The position numbers were made by a program, and so were the translations under genes. From NCBI GenBank assembly GCA_009760855.2, contig WPIO01000132.1, positions 676,501 to 740,500 of the forward strand: a stretch of 64,000 nucleotides of DNA. Reading direction: 5' to 3'. Position 1 is the stretch's first letter; each line of letters begins with the position of its first letter. Origin of the DNA: Cristatella mucedo. Taxonomy: Eukaryota; Bryozoa; Phylactolaemata; Cristatellidae. Below the pieces are notes generated by a model. The model was not told where the DNA came from. It searched no databases and saw nothing but the letters and a program-made list of their open reading frames with translations. Shown here one piece after another: positions 11,701 to 21,738 of the stretch.

Positions 11701-13615
11701 CATTGTTTGGTCTCGCTAGCATCGACTGGCCATCGACACGCCAGAAGGACGTCGATCGCCAATCGATCGTCGATCGCCAATCGATCCTCGACCGCCAATC
11801 GATCGACTGGCCATCGACGTGCCAGGAGGACGCTGGAGCAGCCTTCTCTTGCTGTTCTGACTACAGACACGTAGTCTTCCCAAAAATAAAAAAAGTGCAC
11901 GGTTCCGCCGATCTGCGTCTCCAAAGGTCATCAGAGCCGGTGAATCCGGCAAACAGCCGATAAGCAATGCACCAACCCAGCACCTCCGTGTCCCGTCAGC
12001 GGCAATAGAGTCTTCTGCAGGAATAGCTTCGTTACATGGCACGCTGCCGCTGTTGGAATAATCCGTGTTGCATTGGGGCAGGTGAAACGCATTTAGGAAT
12101 TGGGCTTCCTGTCGGTGCCACAGCGGGCGTCTAGGTTTGGATGAGCCGAGTGCTACAGCGCCGCAGCATTCCTCCTTCATCGCACTGACTGGCTCTTAAT
12201 CGGCTAGGCCTTAGCCGGATGCTGGGAATCACTCGCGCGACAACGCGACAACGTCTTCTGCGGCTTCCACGACCTGCCATCCCATCTCTCTCCCTCCCAC
12301 CGGGCAGGCGAAGCCAAGTGCGACGCATCAAGTAAGCACAACTACTCAAGCTTGCAACCATCGACCTCGGGGGGGGAGAGAGAGGGCAGTTCGCTGACCA
12401 GAAGTTCGACCGAGTGAGTCCCACCCGCCTGCACGAGCTCTGCTCACGAGTTGCTGAGCGCTAGCGAGTGGTCTGCCAGCAGTCGGTCGGCTGTTGAAGC
12501 TAAAAAACGGCCAGTGCTCGTGCTAAAGTAGAGACGTCACGGAAGCCAGCCGTAGTGGCGCTTCATCGTGTTGCAGGTGAGCACGAAGAAACCGGGGCCA
12601 TTCCTCTGCCAGCTGTCGGGTCACCCGCACGAATCGACATCATGCCAAGCTCGTGAAATCGCACCGGGCGTATCGCACAAGCCAGAAGGCTGCTTCGCGA
12701 ATACCAGTGCATAGCACTGCCAGTCAGCTGACCCGACCCAAAAAAAAACGAGAACTGGTAACATCCAGTCGGGCGATACTGTGCTACGTGTGCAGGCGCT
12801 GCTCGCGCTAATTCGTGCACATGCGCAAGCAGGCGCTCTTGCTCGAGCGCTCTCGCAAGGTCAAGGCAACGAAGAGCCGCTAGTGGTACCTCGTTCGTTG
12901 TCCAAGTCGGTCTGCAGCTGCTTCAGCTGCTGCCGCATTCGGCTGACCTCCAGCTGATAGCCGATGTATTCCGTGCTGCTGCTGCTGTTGCAGCTGACGC
13001 CTCCACCGCCGCAACCGCTGCTGCTACCACCACTGCTTCGGCGCCCAGCGCACAAAGCCGGCATGGCAGGCCCATTAGTCGGCGACGCCAGCACGGCTGC
13101 ACCATTCGACGACAGGATGTCTTCTCGACTGCTGCGCGCTCGCTAAAAAACGCGGATCGATCTCGAGCGAAGTGCTTTCCGGCTGCGAATTGTACAGCAT
13201 CCACGACCGCAGCAGCGATCCGAAGCTTTGCTCGCTTCGACGGCCAGTCACCTAGCTGCACTCGCGTCTGCCTACTGCTATGCCCGTTGCTGCTTACTGG
13301 CTGTCAGCGCGCTGTCAGCTGCTTCACAGCATTTGATGCCACGTTAAAGCTGGTCGGGATGTCATACAGCCAATAAAGCAAGCTCTCGGCATGCTCTCGT
13401 GCTCTCGCCCCACCCTCGGACAGAAGCTCCCTCACGATTTGAGGCGGCGCCTGAGGCCTTACCGCATCGTCTGCAATGCCGGTGCTCAATGTCAGCGACT
13501 CGTCGAAGCTCACTGGCAGCGATGCAGAAGACGTGGCTGCCGCGCTATCGTACGCTGGCGTCGGTGTCGACAGATCGTGCAATGCAGCTGCCACTTGCTG
13601 CTCCAGCTCAGCCAT
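196..13615 (-). CDS. Unidentified coiled-coil protein gene, 5' part (six exons, continues off left edge)
   Basis: Six exons join in phase: 13615-13463, 13142-12890, 8226-8150, 3840-3666, 3265-3085 and 236-196, giving about 293 residues with no stop. The N-terminal 100 or so residues are rich in Ala, Ser, Thr and Gly (probably disordered); from TEYIGYQLEVSRMRQQLKQL onward the pattern is coiled coil. The start is an ATG in ACCATGG context with an in-frame TGA a little upstream. Long parallel coiled coils of this type occur in golgins, tethering factors and centrosomal proteins. The last exon (ITDLQRVVQQLQ) faintly recalls the conserved C-terminal segment of GMAP-210-type golgins, but I would not name the gene. 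I cannot exclude further small exons. Confidence 0.6.
325..461. repeat. (CA)n microsatellite, compound
   Basis: (AC)n at about 325-406, a TATA/CATA interruption, then (AC)n at about 430-461. Confidence 0.97.
462..749. other. Unassigned intron sequence
   Basis: AT-rich; no exon or repeat recognised. Confidence 0.5.
750..920 (+). mobile_element. tRNA-derived SINE, type A
   Basis: It starts with a tRNA-like head (cttagcctagggataaggt, then gtcgcaggttctac as a degenerate B box) and continues with cactgctagcagtggtgata, ggcc/gctgttaaatcagca and a T-rich tail. The same body recurs at 26095, 26660 and 53620 (plus), and at 9715, 20605, 33065, 53235 and 58305 (minus). Confidence 0.8.
921..2799. other. 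Intron sequence with one dispersed repeat, otherwise unassigned
   Basis: About 1215-1385 resembles 31545-31700 (a repeat family I do not recognise). A short tandem of caattat units lies at about 2434-2457. No exon was seen. Confidence 0.5.
1215..1385 (+). repeat. Dispersed repeat of unknown family, copy 1
   Basis: It shares gcaggctgctactgagaagc, then gattaggcat, ctcggaac and agcacactg, in the same order and spacing as the copy near 31545-31700. Confidence 0.6.
2800..2880 (+). mobile_element. SINE head fragment
   Basis: The tRNA-like start ctatagcccaggaggtaagg and cgaccgaggtcgtgg resemble the heads of the other SINEs; the body is missing. Confidence 0.5.
3085..3265 (-). CDS. Coiled-coil gene exon 5
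   Basis: The 181-nt exon has acceptor gtctgtctgtag and donor gtcagt. It encodes AELERQQREADARHAAMTVE and 40 more residues, including ALRLQDTIAQKEAAL and SERKAFESEKDELA. It starts in phase 1 and ends in phase 2. It is strong coiled coil with two adjacent cysteines in mid-exon. Confidence 0.75.
3629..3647. repeat. Poly-C/poly-G run
   Basis: Nineteen consecutive C, about 20 bp past the donor of the coiled-coil gene exon 4 in the following intron. Confidence 0.95.
3666..3840 (-). CDS. Coiled-coil gene exon 4
   Basis: The 175-nt exon encodes VAELLEDSATMRAQLERHED and 38 more residues ending LAAAEAK, almost entirely heptad pattern rich in Glu, Arg, Gln and Ala. The donor is gtgaga. Its acceptor (ctctcctgtag) is preceded directly by a (TC)n microsatellite that serves as the polypyrimidine tract. 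It starts in phase 0 and ends in phase 1. Confidence 0.75.
3847..3895 (-). repeat. (TC)n microsatellite acting as polypyrimidine tract
   Basis: (GA)n on the plus strand, (UC)n in the coiled-coil pre-mRNA, lies a few bases upstream of the exon 4 acceptor at 3841. Confidence 0.9.
4405..5565 (+). mobile_element. LINE family A relic: reverse transcriptase C-terminal half and 3' UTR
   Basis: Broken frames give PQGSVLGPLLYSIYTEPLG (RT fingers/palm motif), QIRIQSK-type thumb sequence, LHQFQPPRALL, FLCLKTVGDRSFCSAGPRLW and a degraded GYRMRTD. Several stops and shifts, and the ADD motif is lost (SADNTQ), so it is dead. It resembles CR1/L2-type non-LTR elements. Confidence 0.85.
5612..5720 (-). mobile_element. 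LINE family B 3' end
   Basis: On the minus strand it reads cagcaaatgtaaagcaccta, then agaaagagatgg-agttctc and an (ATT)-rich tail, as in the copies at 7405 and 57045. Confidence 0.75.
5721..7404. other. Unassigned intron sequence
   Basis: A short (TA)n lies at about 6674-6688. No exon or known repeat was recognised. Confidence 0.45.
7405..7865 (-). mobile_element. LINE family B, RT C-terminus and 3' end
   Basis: The minus strand encodes YAPKAWNSLPTCVRTSPDLT, then TFKRNLKTHLFRTAFSGSM and stop, as in the copy at 56.8 kb, followed by the conserved 3' tail and AAT repeats. Confidence 0.88.
7873..8045. repeat. CT-rich imperfect microsatellite
   Basis: (CT)n with CCCT, TTACT and TGTCT interruptions; low-complexity open frames (PSLSLSL) here are not genes. 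Confidence 0.95.
8150..8226 (-). CDS. Coiled-coil gene exon 3
   Basis: Acceptor cgagcagtag and donor gtacct enclose 77 nt. G from the previous exon plus AC gives Asp, then KRKAELERQAIRDSPLSQSG and ESVQP. It continues the heptads of exon 2 for about ten residues, then a Ser/Pro linker. The exact phase match on both sides supports it; the exon is short. Confidence 0.5.
8716..8777. repeat. (CT)n microsatellite
   Basis: Perfect CT units in the exon 2 to exon 3 intron of the coiled-coil gene. Confidence 0.97.
8826..9714. other. Unassigned intron sequence
   Basis: Moderately GC-rich; overlapping open frames on both strands lack splice support or family resemblance. Confidence 0.45.
9715..9885 (-). 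mobile_element. SINE type A
   Basis: On the minus strand it holds cttagcccagggttaag as A-box region and ggttcgaatcctgcagtgg as B-box region, then the common body. Confidence 0.85.
9950..10600 (-). mobile_element. LINE relic, RT C-terminus and AAT tail
   Basis: On the minus strand RAFSSYAL and SFFKSHLDTSVRGSFPF match the usual end of CR1/L2-type polyproteins (AFSSYAPK..., FK..LKTHLF). The 3' tail at 9950-10040 has taataat repeats and agagatctttagct-type sequence. It is heavily decayed. Confidence 0.6.
10601..12889. other. Unassigned intron sequence with one compound tandem repeat
   Basis: The only structured element noted is at 11721-11832. No exon was recognised. Confidence 0.45.
11721..11832. 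repeat. 18-bp tandem repeat inside flanking 31-bp direct repeats
   Basis: Three units of type tcgatcgccaatcgatcc start at 11752, 11770 and 11788. They are flanked by two copies of atcgactggccatcgac plus acgccagaaggacg-like sequence, at 11721 and 11802. It is rich in ATCGAT and CGATCG palindromes. Confidence 0.9.
12890..13142 (-). CDS. Coiled-coil gene exon 2 (Ser/Gly-rich linker, then coiled coil)
   Basis: Acceptor gttttttag and donor gtacca enclose 253 nt. The first 50 or so codons are low-complexity (Ala/Ser/Gly, with GCGGGG and SSSS); the last 27 read YIGYQLEVSRMRQQLKQLQT then DLDNER, a regular heptad. It starts in phase 0 and ends in phase 1. Confidence 0.6.
13463..13615 (-). CDS. Coiled-coil gene exon 1 (start codon)
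   Basis: The ATG at 13615 in tctaccATGGct is a strong Kozak context. The exon encodes 51 codons starting MAELEQQVAAALHDLSTPTP, ending GIADDA, with donor gtaagg. It ends in phase 0. Just upstream lie two near-identical GAGGGCGAGTCTAC units, a short duplication. Confidence 0.55.
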
Positions 13616-14235
13616 GGTAGACTCGCCCTCACCACGAGTAGACTCGCCCTCGAATCAACGATTGGCTGACGATGGCGTTGCAGCCGTCACGTCCGGTCAG
13701 CGGAAAAAGGTGGCGGCACCATCCCTGCAAGGCCAGCCACTCGCTGCTGATGCCACTGCCACGTGTGCTTGGTCGCGCCGGAGCCACCGCGCACTCGATC
13801 CGCTCACTAGAACAAGGGGTGGGAGACTGACAGGCCTTTACGAGCTTAAGGTTAAGTGCTGCTCTCCGATGAAGCATTCCTCTACCCTCAAAGGCAAAGA
13901 ATGAATGGAATGTTGACAGAGTCAGCAGCAGCAGCTCGGCTACCAGCAGCGCCTTCGGCGCGGCAGTTCAGTGACCCGCGATCGAGTCGCGCAGCCGGCT
14001 GCAATGTCGTGCCGGAGAGAGCTCTCCCTCTGCGGCAGTGGGAGCTCTCGCGTGCACAAGGCTTTCGCTCGATGAGATCGATCCCATTCTGCTCTATCGA
14101 GTCGTACCCTTATGCTAAAAAAAGAGTTCTGCCGATCGAACATTGCGGTGCACTGTGCAGGGACGTCTCTCGGCAGGGGGCGAGTCTGCTCTCTTCGAGC
14201 CCTGGGACGCTCGTTTGTTTGGACCCTGCCCCCTA

Positions 14236-14283
14236 TCAGATTGCTTCTCTGTCAGATTGCTTCTCTGTCAGATTGCTTCTCGG
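14236..14283. repeat. 16-bp tandem triplication
   Basis: tcagattgcttctctg occurs at 14236 and 14252 and, with one change, at 14268. Confidence 0.95.
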
Positions 14284-14545
14284 CGAAGTCTGGGAGCCTC
14301 TCTTCGGCTCTTGTCTACAGTAAGGGCCAGATCATCCGCCGTGATTCCGGCACTCGTCAACTCACCACGGCTGACTAGCAATGCCGCGGATAATGTGACT
14401 GTCCGGCCGTCCTGCGAAGGCATCAGATGTCGCGTGTGGGGCACCGGCGACCGCTTGGTCAAGACCCACGTGCACGACGGCAAGCGAGTGCGTGAGCGAG
14501 AGAGCAGAGCAAAGTGACGTGCCGAGCAAAGGAGACGGTGCAACA

Positions 14546-14549
<4 letters not shown>

Positions 14550-14605
<56 letters not shown>
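14550..14605. repeat. (GA)n microsatellite
   Basis: Perfect GA units upstream of the coiled-coil gene. Confidence 0.97.
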
Positions 14606-14606
<1 letters not shown>

Positions 14607-16189
14607 ACGAGAGATATAGATAGCAAAGGTGAGCGGATGGGAGAGATGGAGCAAGGGAACACGTGGGAGAGAGAGAATGCGAGAGACACAGGATGAGACG
14701 CAGGCCGACTAGGATTTTTCGAGCAGCGACCATCGGCGAGCGTCAGCCGCTCGGCGGCTATATGCCCATTGAGAGCCGTGTTTTGGCCCAGCCCAGATTC
14801 TTACTAAACCGAGAGCAGGGAGCACTTCTGCAGAGGTAACTGGCATACGGTCCGAACTGTGTTCATAACCGGTCGCGAGGTAAGCGATGTAGCGATTGGC
14901 TGGAAAGCTCTAGAAGGCATCTACGCATGGGACGGCCGATCCACTACAGGACTCGCCTCGTACTCGCCTTTGGCCGCTTATGCTGCCGTTGGCTGCTGCC
15001 CAGCCGTTCTCGACACCGCGCTGCGAGCTGCGCAGTCGAAAAGGGAATTGTGCGCGTATGGCACGCTGACAGCGAGGCAGCTCGATGAGAGAGAGACAGA
15101 GAGAAAGAAAGAAAGAAAGAGAGAGAGAGCGCTAGAAACCTGCACCTGGTGCACCGCCAGCCGCGGAAGGCCCGGCTCGGCCGGAGGCGGATTTGACGGT
15201 TGAGTAACTAGGGACCGAGAGTCAAGCGAAGCACGCGCAGTACCTGGAGGAATAACTACCTCGTATTCGGTGACGAAATACACTCTCGAGGATCCGATTT
15301 TGAACTCAGCCGGCGGTGTGCAACTCACCTGGATGGCAAGCGCCAGCTACGATGTCGGGAGTTTGATGAGAGTACGGCGCGGCCGTACCCAGGGCATTAA
15401 CGCCGGCCGGTAGCTCAGAACGCCGAGTTACGCGAGGCGACCCGGCTCGCTATTGGTGGACGGCTGAGGCAGGTGGTGCTGCAACTCGGCAGGCTCCGCC
15501 CCCATCGTTGGTCCTCGGGACGTCTGTTGACACCGGAAGCCGCATACCATAAATGGCCGCCACATCATTGGGCTGCTGGTCCAATATTTATAGGTCTGCA
15601 GGCTATGCAGTAAAATAGTTTCTTCTAAGCGAAAATTTTAGGTTTAAAGTATAAAGATATTCTTCCGATGATCATGTGGTTATTTCTGCAGTAAGCCGCT
15701 TATGAACATGCCTCTGAGGCTCCGGTCGCTGCCAGTGCGCAGTTGCAGTCAATCGTGGCAATTATAGTGGTAAGCTCGCTGTGGGAGAGCCAACTTTTTT
15801 TTTAGCCCACGACGGCAGATAAACAGCCACGAAGACCAGAGCAGCCAGGAACGGCAGTTGGTTCTTTCACCATGACTATAACCATTGAAGGAAGACCATC
15901 CATTAAATGACATAGCGGAAAGCAGAATGTTCGTCTATTTGTGCACGTACACCGGTGAGAGTTAACAACTGATGCCAAAGCTCAAAGAAGGCAACTGTTC
16001 GACCGTTCGAGTACATGAAAGGCTGTGAATATTTACTGCTGAAAGACTTGAAATATTAACAAATATGATGTATACATAGGGATAAGGCTCACAAGTATTT
16101 GTCATTCACTGCGACTGCCGCTTCTGAGCAGCGTTCCTCCCATTCGCCAGAATATACGCGTCCGTTAATATACTCGAACACTTAATGCA

Positions 16190-17540
16190 TCTCCGTCTGT
16201 AATTCCACAAAGACTATGTGGGTGTTACGCAGGAGATTTTTGTATAGCGCACTCAAAGCCTGAGCGACTTTCGGAACGAATTCGGTAGCCGACAGACTTC
16301 ATCTCACGCAGCAAAGAGAAAGTAATAAGGGAGAGCAGACCACAGGGAGAGCAGTTGACGTAGTGAGTAGCATGGAAGTAGCAGCTTAGGGCGGCAAGAA
16401 AGGATGTGCCACAGTCGGCAGCAGAAGATTAAATGCCGTTGCGTGAGAATTACGGAAGTTAGTTTTACAGTCTAAGACCTGCAGAGCAAAACCTTCTGTC
16501 GCCAACGGTCTTTAAGCGGAGGAATGGAGCCGCTAATTTACTGTCCATACAGGACCTGACGGCATGAGGAGGCTGAAACTGGTGCACCATTTCAGCTAGG
16601 TTTCAAGTAGCCAAGCCGCGGCCGCCTTGTGGGTCAGCGTAAGAACTTAGCTCTGTATCTGTCGATCAGCCGGCTGCCATCCAAGCTCTTTCAGTAAAGG
16701 AGACGCATGGTCAAACCTCCCGAGTTTCTAAAAAAAATAACCTTGCTGTCATATTCATCACCAGCTGCAGTGTCCTATTGAATTTTTTCGGTAGCCCAGC
16801 CATAAGGGAATTACAATAATCTAGCAGAGACATAACCAAGGGGCTAGTTAAATTTCTTGCAAGCCACAATGGAAGACAGTTCCTAATCTTATATTGAGAT
16901 TGGACGTGATGGCCATCAGTGGAAGCAGTCTTCTTAAGGAAGCTTTCACAATTTAGATCACCTAAATTTCGAGCCCGTTGTGACTGTCGCACAGCAGTAT
17001 AGCTTTTTAGAAGCGCAAAGCCTTCTAGTCCAGCCACACGCTTAGGGTGTCCTATAAGTAGCAGTTCCGTCTTATCGTCATTAAGTTTAAGGAAATTTTT
17101 GAACATCCACGGTCGAATGTCTGCAGGGCAAGTTTTCAGTTTATCAGTCACTACAGCAGAGTCCGACTGTTTAAATGACAGATACAGCTGAGTATCGTCA
17201 GCATCAAAGTGGTATCCTATTTCATGGGCCCGAATCACTTTTCCCAGAGGTCGAGTATAAATAAAGAACAGCAAAGAACCGAGGACTGACCTTATAGGAC
17301 TCCGCAGGTGACTGGTCACCTGTGGATGAGACCCGATCTCCCACACGACACGGATCGCAGGTAGATCGTTGTTCTCGATCGTTCAATTAGGATATCATGA
17401 TGACTAGTGTCGAAGGCAGCTGATAGGTCTAGCAGCGCTAGGGCAGAGACATACCCGTCATCGTTGCTAAATAGGATGTCGTTGGTAATTCGGAGGGGAG
17501 AAGTTTTAGTAGAACCGCTGGAACCCAGATTCAAACCGCT
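16190..17540 (-). mobile_element. LINE family A relic: RT core to 3' end
   Basis: On the minus strand a 211-codon frame encodes SVLGSLLFFIYTRPLGKVIR, ADDTQLYLSF (RT catalytic Asp pair intact), LKLNDDKTELLLIGHPKR and LLDYCNSLMAGLPKK. Upstream sequence gives ALLDLSAAFDTSHHDILIER in a second frame. Stops, frameshifts and deletions downstream make it inactive. The 3' end near 16200-16300 matches the other family A ends. Confidence 0.9.
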
Positions 17541-18661
17541 CCGTGCTCGGTCCCCTTCTTTTCACAATGTATACTCTCCTTTTGCCTATGCAATCACCAA
17601 GCACGGTTTGGCTTTTCTCATTTCTATGCAGACGCCACCCAGCTGTACCTGTGCTTTAATCCCTCCCAACTTTCCAGCACGTCAAACTTTACAAACTCCA
17701 AAACTTTCTCGAATTGAATGACGATTAAACTAACTTAGTGACTATGTGAACCTATTATGGCTCATCAACTGGAAAACATGTTCCTTAAAATAGGTTCTGC
17801 CAGCAGCTCCAGTATCTCATCTCCAGTAGCCAGAATCCAGTCCATCTCCAGTCCAGCATCTCCAGTAGCACCTAAACGAAATCTATTATTATTATTATGC
17901 GTCCTGTTCTAGAATGACCACATTACTGGACGAACGCATCAGCTCCAAGGCAAGTCTGCCTGCTTTCAGCAACGTAACATTGAACACATTCGGATCCATT
18001 GAGGCCGGGAAACCACATCCAAATTGGTCCATGCGTTTGTGACATTCCGTCTCGACTTTTGTAATTCACTCACCGGTCTACCGGCGTGTGTAATCAGGCG
18101 CTTACAGTTGGTACACAACTCGGCAGCGAGGGTTGTCTTCGTGAGCGTCGCAGTTGCCACACATCACACCACTTCTCACCGATCTGCACTGGCTTCCAAT
18201 CAAGCAGCGTAACGATTTCAAAACTTTATCACTTCACTCAATCTTAGATCCCTTCAGTCTGTTGCTGCAGCCACCTATCCAAACTTCTTCATAGTCGGGC
18301 TAGGCATCGTAACACCCGCTCCTCTGATGCCAACCGTTTAGCTGTGCCTCAAAGAAACATCGAATCTTTCAGAGACCGTGCCTTTAGTTTGTATGCTCCC
18401 AACACCAGGAACTCACTCCAGACTGACGTCAGGACATCTCCTAGTTGACTAAATTTAAAAAGAAAATAAATAAGAAAAACTTTACTCACAGCATTTGCTA
18501 GGTCCTGAATTGTCCTTGGTTCGCTAATGGGTGCTGACATTATGAGTTTTAGATCACTGGTCATATTTAAATAGCTCCTTTACAGCATACGTAAAGCGCC
18601 TAGAAAGAGATTAAGTTCTCTGAGGGCGCTTTATCAAGTGCAATATTATTATTATTATTAT
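17535..18661 (+). mobile_element. LINE family B relic, RT fragments to (ATT)n tail
   Basis: Fragments SVLGPLLFTMYTLLLP, TSKLVHAFVTFRLDFCNS, LTGLPACVIRRLQLVHNSAA and HRSALASNQAA match the 56.4 kb copy. The tail at 18575-18661 reads cgcctagaaagagattaagt, then (ATT)n. It has many stops and an internal ATT stretch at 17884. It abuts the minus-strand family A relic head to head. Confidence 0.82.
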
Positions 18662-18725
18662 ACGTAGCGTGCCTAGAGAGAGATTTAGTTCTCTGATGGT
18701 GTTATGTAAATATATTTTAATCAGT
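18650..18725 (+). mobile_element. Second LINE/SINE-type 3' tail
   Basis: tgcctagagagagatttagt followed by tctctgatggtg repeats the conserved tail directly after the previous ATT tract. Confidence 0.55.
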
Positions 18726-19740
18726 AGTACTATCATTGTTGTTTTTGTGTTTCCGTTGCTATCCGTGAGCCGCTGAGTCATGTTTTTTTTCCTGTCGGCT
18801 GCTGCTGCTGTACGGCTTGTGCTCAGCATTTTCGCAGCATCGGCATCACGCGGACTGGCACGTGATCTGGTCTCCGTTGTAGTAGCCGGCTCCATTAGAC
18901 TGCCGATCTGGCCGAGCGGATAAGTAGCGCAGCTAATCGAGAGGAAACGCCGCTCGCAGCCTCGATCTTCATCAGATCAGTGTGGACGACTACCGAATAC
19001 TGTTAGGTTAAGTGGATCCCGGCTTCTGGCTGCACCGATCGCATGGGTAAACTCTGGTTTATTGCTTGCTCTAGGTGTACACGAGCCAGATATCGTTAAG
19101 ATCAGGCTCGAACTCTTTGCGTTTCACCATCTGAATGTGCGAGCACTCCGCTCGAGAGCTGAGAGGTAGAGACGCCTGCGTCTGCGGCATTTTTTAGTAT
19201 GATTATCATAAATCTGCTTGTGGCCTCCCACTTCAAGCAGGTTTTTTAGGGATTGCTGTTGTTCTTGTTTGCGTGTGTGTTTGTTTGCTTGTGAGTTTAA
19301 CACCGTCAGAGACCCAACATATGGGAGAAGATACTAACGGCTACTATTCTGCACTTCTTTCTATTTCGCACGTGTGGCCATATAGATTTCGCTGACTGCT
19401 TTATTACGATGAACGAATGGGTTGACTAAACTTTCTCCTTAACATACAGAACTGGCTTCTTTTTCGGCTACCTGGGGGTCTGACCCTGACCTTAGATGAG
19501 GGGAGGGAGGCAAAAAGTTAAACCTCATCTAATGCGCCAGGAGACTGCAATAGACGTCCGTCCTCGGCATTGCCATGACTCCGGGCGCCAAAGTTGCTAG
19601 ACCGCTGCGGATAGACAGCCTCGAAGCGCCGGTTGGCTGATTCGCGAAAATACCTCGGCGGCCGCGGCGGCGGCCCGCTCTCGCTGCCTCTCCTCTTAGC
19701 GGCCTCGCATCTCGCATACCCAACGGGGATGAGATACAGT
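18726..19740. other. Unassigned intergenic sequence
   Basis: No gene or recognised repeat. Confidence 0.5.
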
Positions 19741-20109
19741 AGCGTGACTCCGAATTACCGAAAAATGCACTTAATGCAATTAAGCTAAAATCGACCGGAA
19801 ATCGGCAATTTGAAGCTCAAATTTCGCTTGAATACTGTAATATGTCATCGGTTTTATGTAGCCACCTAATTTCCTGCTGTTGCACTCGCGAGCGTTTTCG
19901 TGCAAATGGGCTGCAAGGACCCATAGCTGCAAGGACCGCAACCCACTTTAAGCTACGTCAAATCCACCAGAAATCGGCTTCACTAAGCTCCGACTAGTTT
20001 TGAATGTAAAACTATGCTATATTTAAAGTGTACCCAACAAATTCGCACCCCGTTCCGCGAGCGCGTTCTCACAAAGTCTACTGAAACAGATATCTGCAAC
20101 CCTTCGAGC

Positions 20110-20190
20110 CAATACCACGATCCACGGCATTCCGCCGCAAAGTGAAAGGAATCCCAATACCACGATCCACGGCGAAAGTGAAAGGAATCC
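20110..20190. repeat. Short tandem duplication
   Basis: caataccacgatccacggc followed by aaagtgaaaggaatcc occurs twice, at about 20113 and 20154; the first copy has an additional attccgccgc. Confidence 0.9.
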
Positions 20191-20214
20191 TAAGCGAAAA
20201 GCTTCTCTGTTGTT

Positions 20215-20490
20215 TTTAGTACAATATTATTATGTTATAGTTATATTGTGTTATAGTTATATGTTATAGTTATATATTATCATTATGTTATATATTATTT
20301 TTTAGTACAATATTATTATGTTATAGTTATATTGTGTTATAGTTATATGTTATATTATATATTATTATTATGTTATATATTATTTTTTTAGTACAATATT
20401 ATTATGTTATAGTTATATTGTTATAGTTATATGTTATATTATATATTATTATTATGTTATATATTATTTTTTTAGTACAATATTAATATT
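20215..20490. repeat. AT-rich minisatellite, about 86-bp unit
   Basis: tttagtacaatatta starts at 20215, 20301, 20388 and 20471. Each unit is itself made of ttatagttata and attattatgttata subrepeats. There are three copies plus a partial one. Confidence 0.93.
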
Positions 20491-20604
20491 ATTATTACTT
20501 AGTACACCTGACAATGCACTGTGCGACAAGTGTCTTAAGGCTGGCACGTATGCCTTCTTGCTTTACTCACTCGCTTGCCAACTCGTTAAAAAAAATACTA
20601 GCTG

Positions 20605-20768
20605 ATTCAGCAGCCTCGTTTTTATTGCGATAGAAGAGCCTTTACGGCTATCACCACCCCTTGCAGCAGCAATAAAGGAATTCCCACCGCAAGATTCGAA
20701 CCCACCACCTTGGGACCAAGGTCGTGAAAGGCAACCGCCCTACCTAGTGTGCCATCGTGGCTCGTCAC
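20605..20768 (-). mobile_element. SINE type A
   Basis: The minus strand carries gggttcgaatcttgcggtgg, aagggtggtgatagccgtaaa-like sequence (body) and the tail. Confidence 0.88.
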
Positions 20769-21738
20769 AGCTATTTTGCACGTTAATTAAAGAGCAACCA
20801 TTTACTTCTCAAGCTATTTTGCAATGAATTTTCAATGACCCTGCCAATACCACAGTCAACTGCAATCCGTCGCAAATTTATCAGAATCAGGCTTTGCGAA
20901 GCTTAAGTTTAGATTGGATTTTACAGCGAAGTGTTATAATGTGCAATTGCAACACTTCGCTGTAAAATCTGATCTAAACTTAATCGAATTGATGCGTACA
21001 TTCTCGGTTAAATTCGCTGTAATACATTGCTATGCTGTATATACAAGAAAAGTAGGAACTTTACCAGCCACTTTCTAGAGATCTGTGCCGAGTCATAATG
21101 GATCACAGTATTTTCCCGGGCCATTGCCGTCGATTGCCATACATATTCCACTATTGAACACATGCACAATGGCTTAATATTGTGGGCGCATTCTAAACAT
21201 GGCGAGATTTTATGTGCTTGGAGAGTTGGAGCTTCGCGCAGCCAATGTCTGGTTGATTTTCAACAAATTCCACCACGGCCCACTGCTGGCCGTTGTAATG
21301 CATTGCCCGACAACTCACGTGGAAAATAACTTGAAAATTAAACGGTTGCCCTTCACTTGACGTGCAAAATAGCTTGAAAATTAAAAGTTTGCACTTTGAG
21401 CACAGTGAAATGCTATTTTCTTTGGAGAATTGAAGCTTCTCGCAGCCGCTTCTTCTGGTCTTGACTTGGAGAGGATTGTGGTGGATCGCGGCATTGAGTG
21501 GATCGCGGCATTGAGCCGAGCCACTGCTGTCGACTGCCATGCATTACCCGAGATTGTACGGGCACAATGTGTTAAAATCATGCAGTTGCACTTTAAACAT
21601 CGTTCGCTGTAATATTCATTCAAAATTAAAGCATCGAGAAGCCAACTTCTAGGCATTTGGAGCGGAATGCAGTAGATTGATGTATTGGTCCGGGCAACTG
21701 CAGTCGATTGCAGTGCAACGCATGAGAATGGCCTAAGC

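Larger units (their letters stand above)
13616..16189. other. Intergenic sequence upstream of the coiled-coil gene
   Basis: It contains a 16-bp triplication at 14236 and a (GA)n at 14550. The first few hundred bases presumably include the promoter and 5' UTR of the coiled-coil gene; no clear TATA box was found. Confidence 0.4.

Noticed and set aside
20215-20490. CRISPR-like regular repeats
   Set aside because: The units are contiguous AT-rich minisatellite copies without spacers, in an animal genome.
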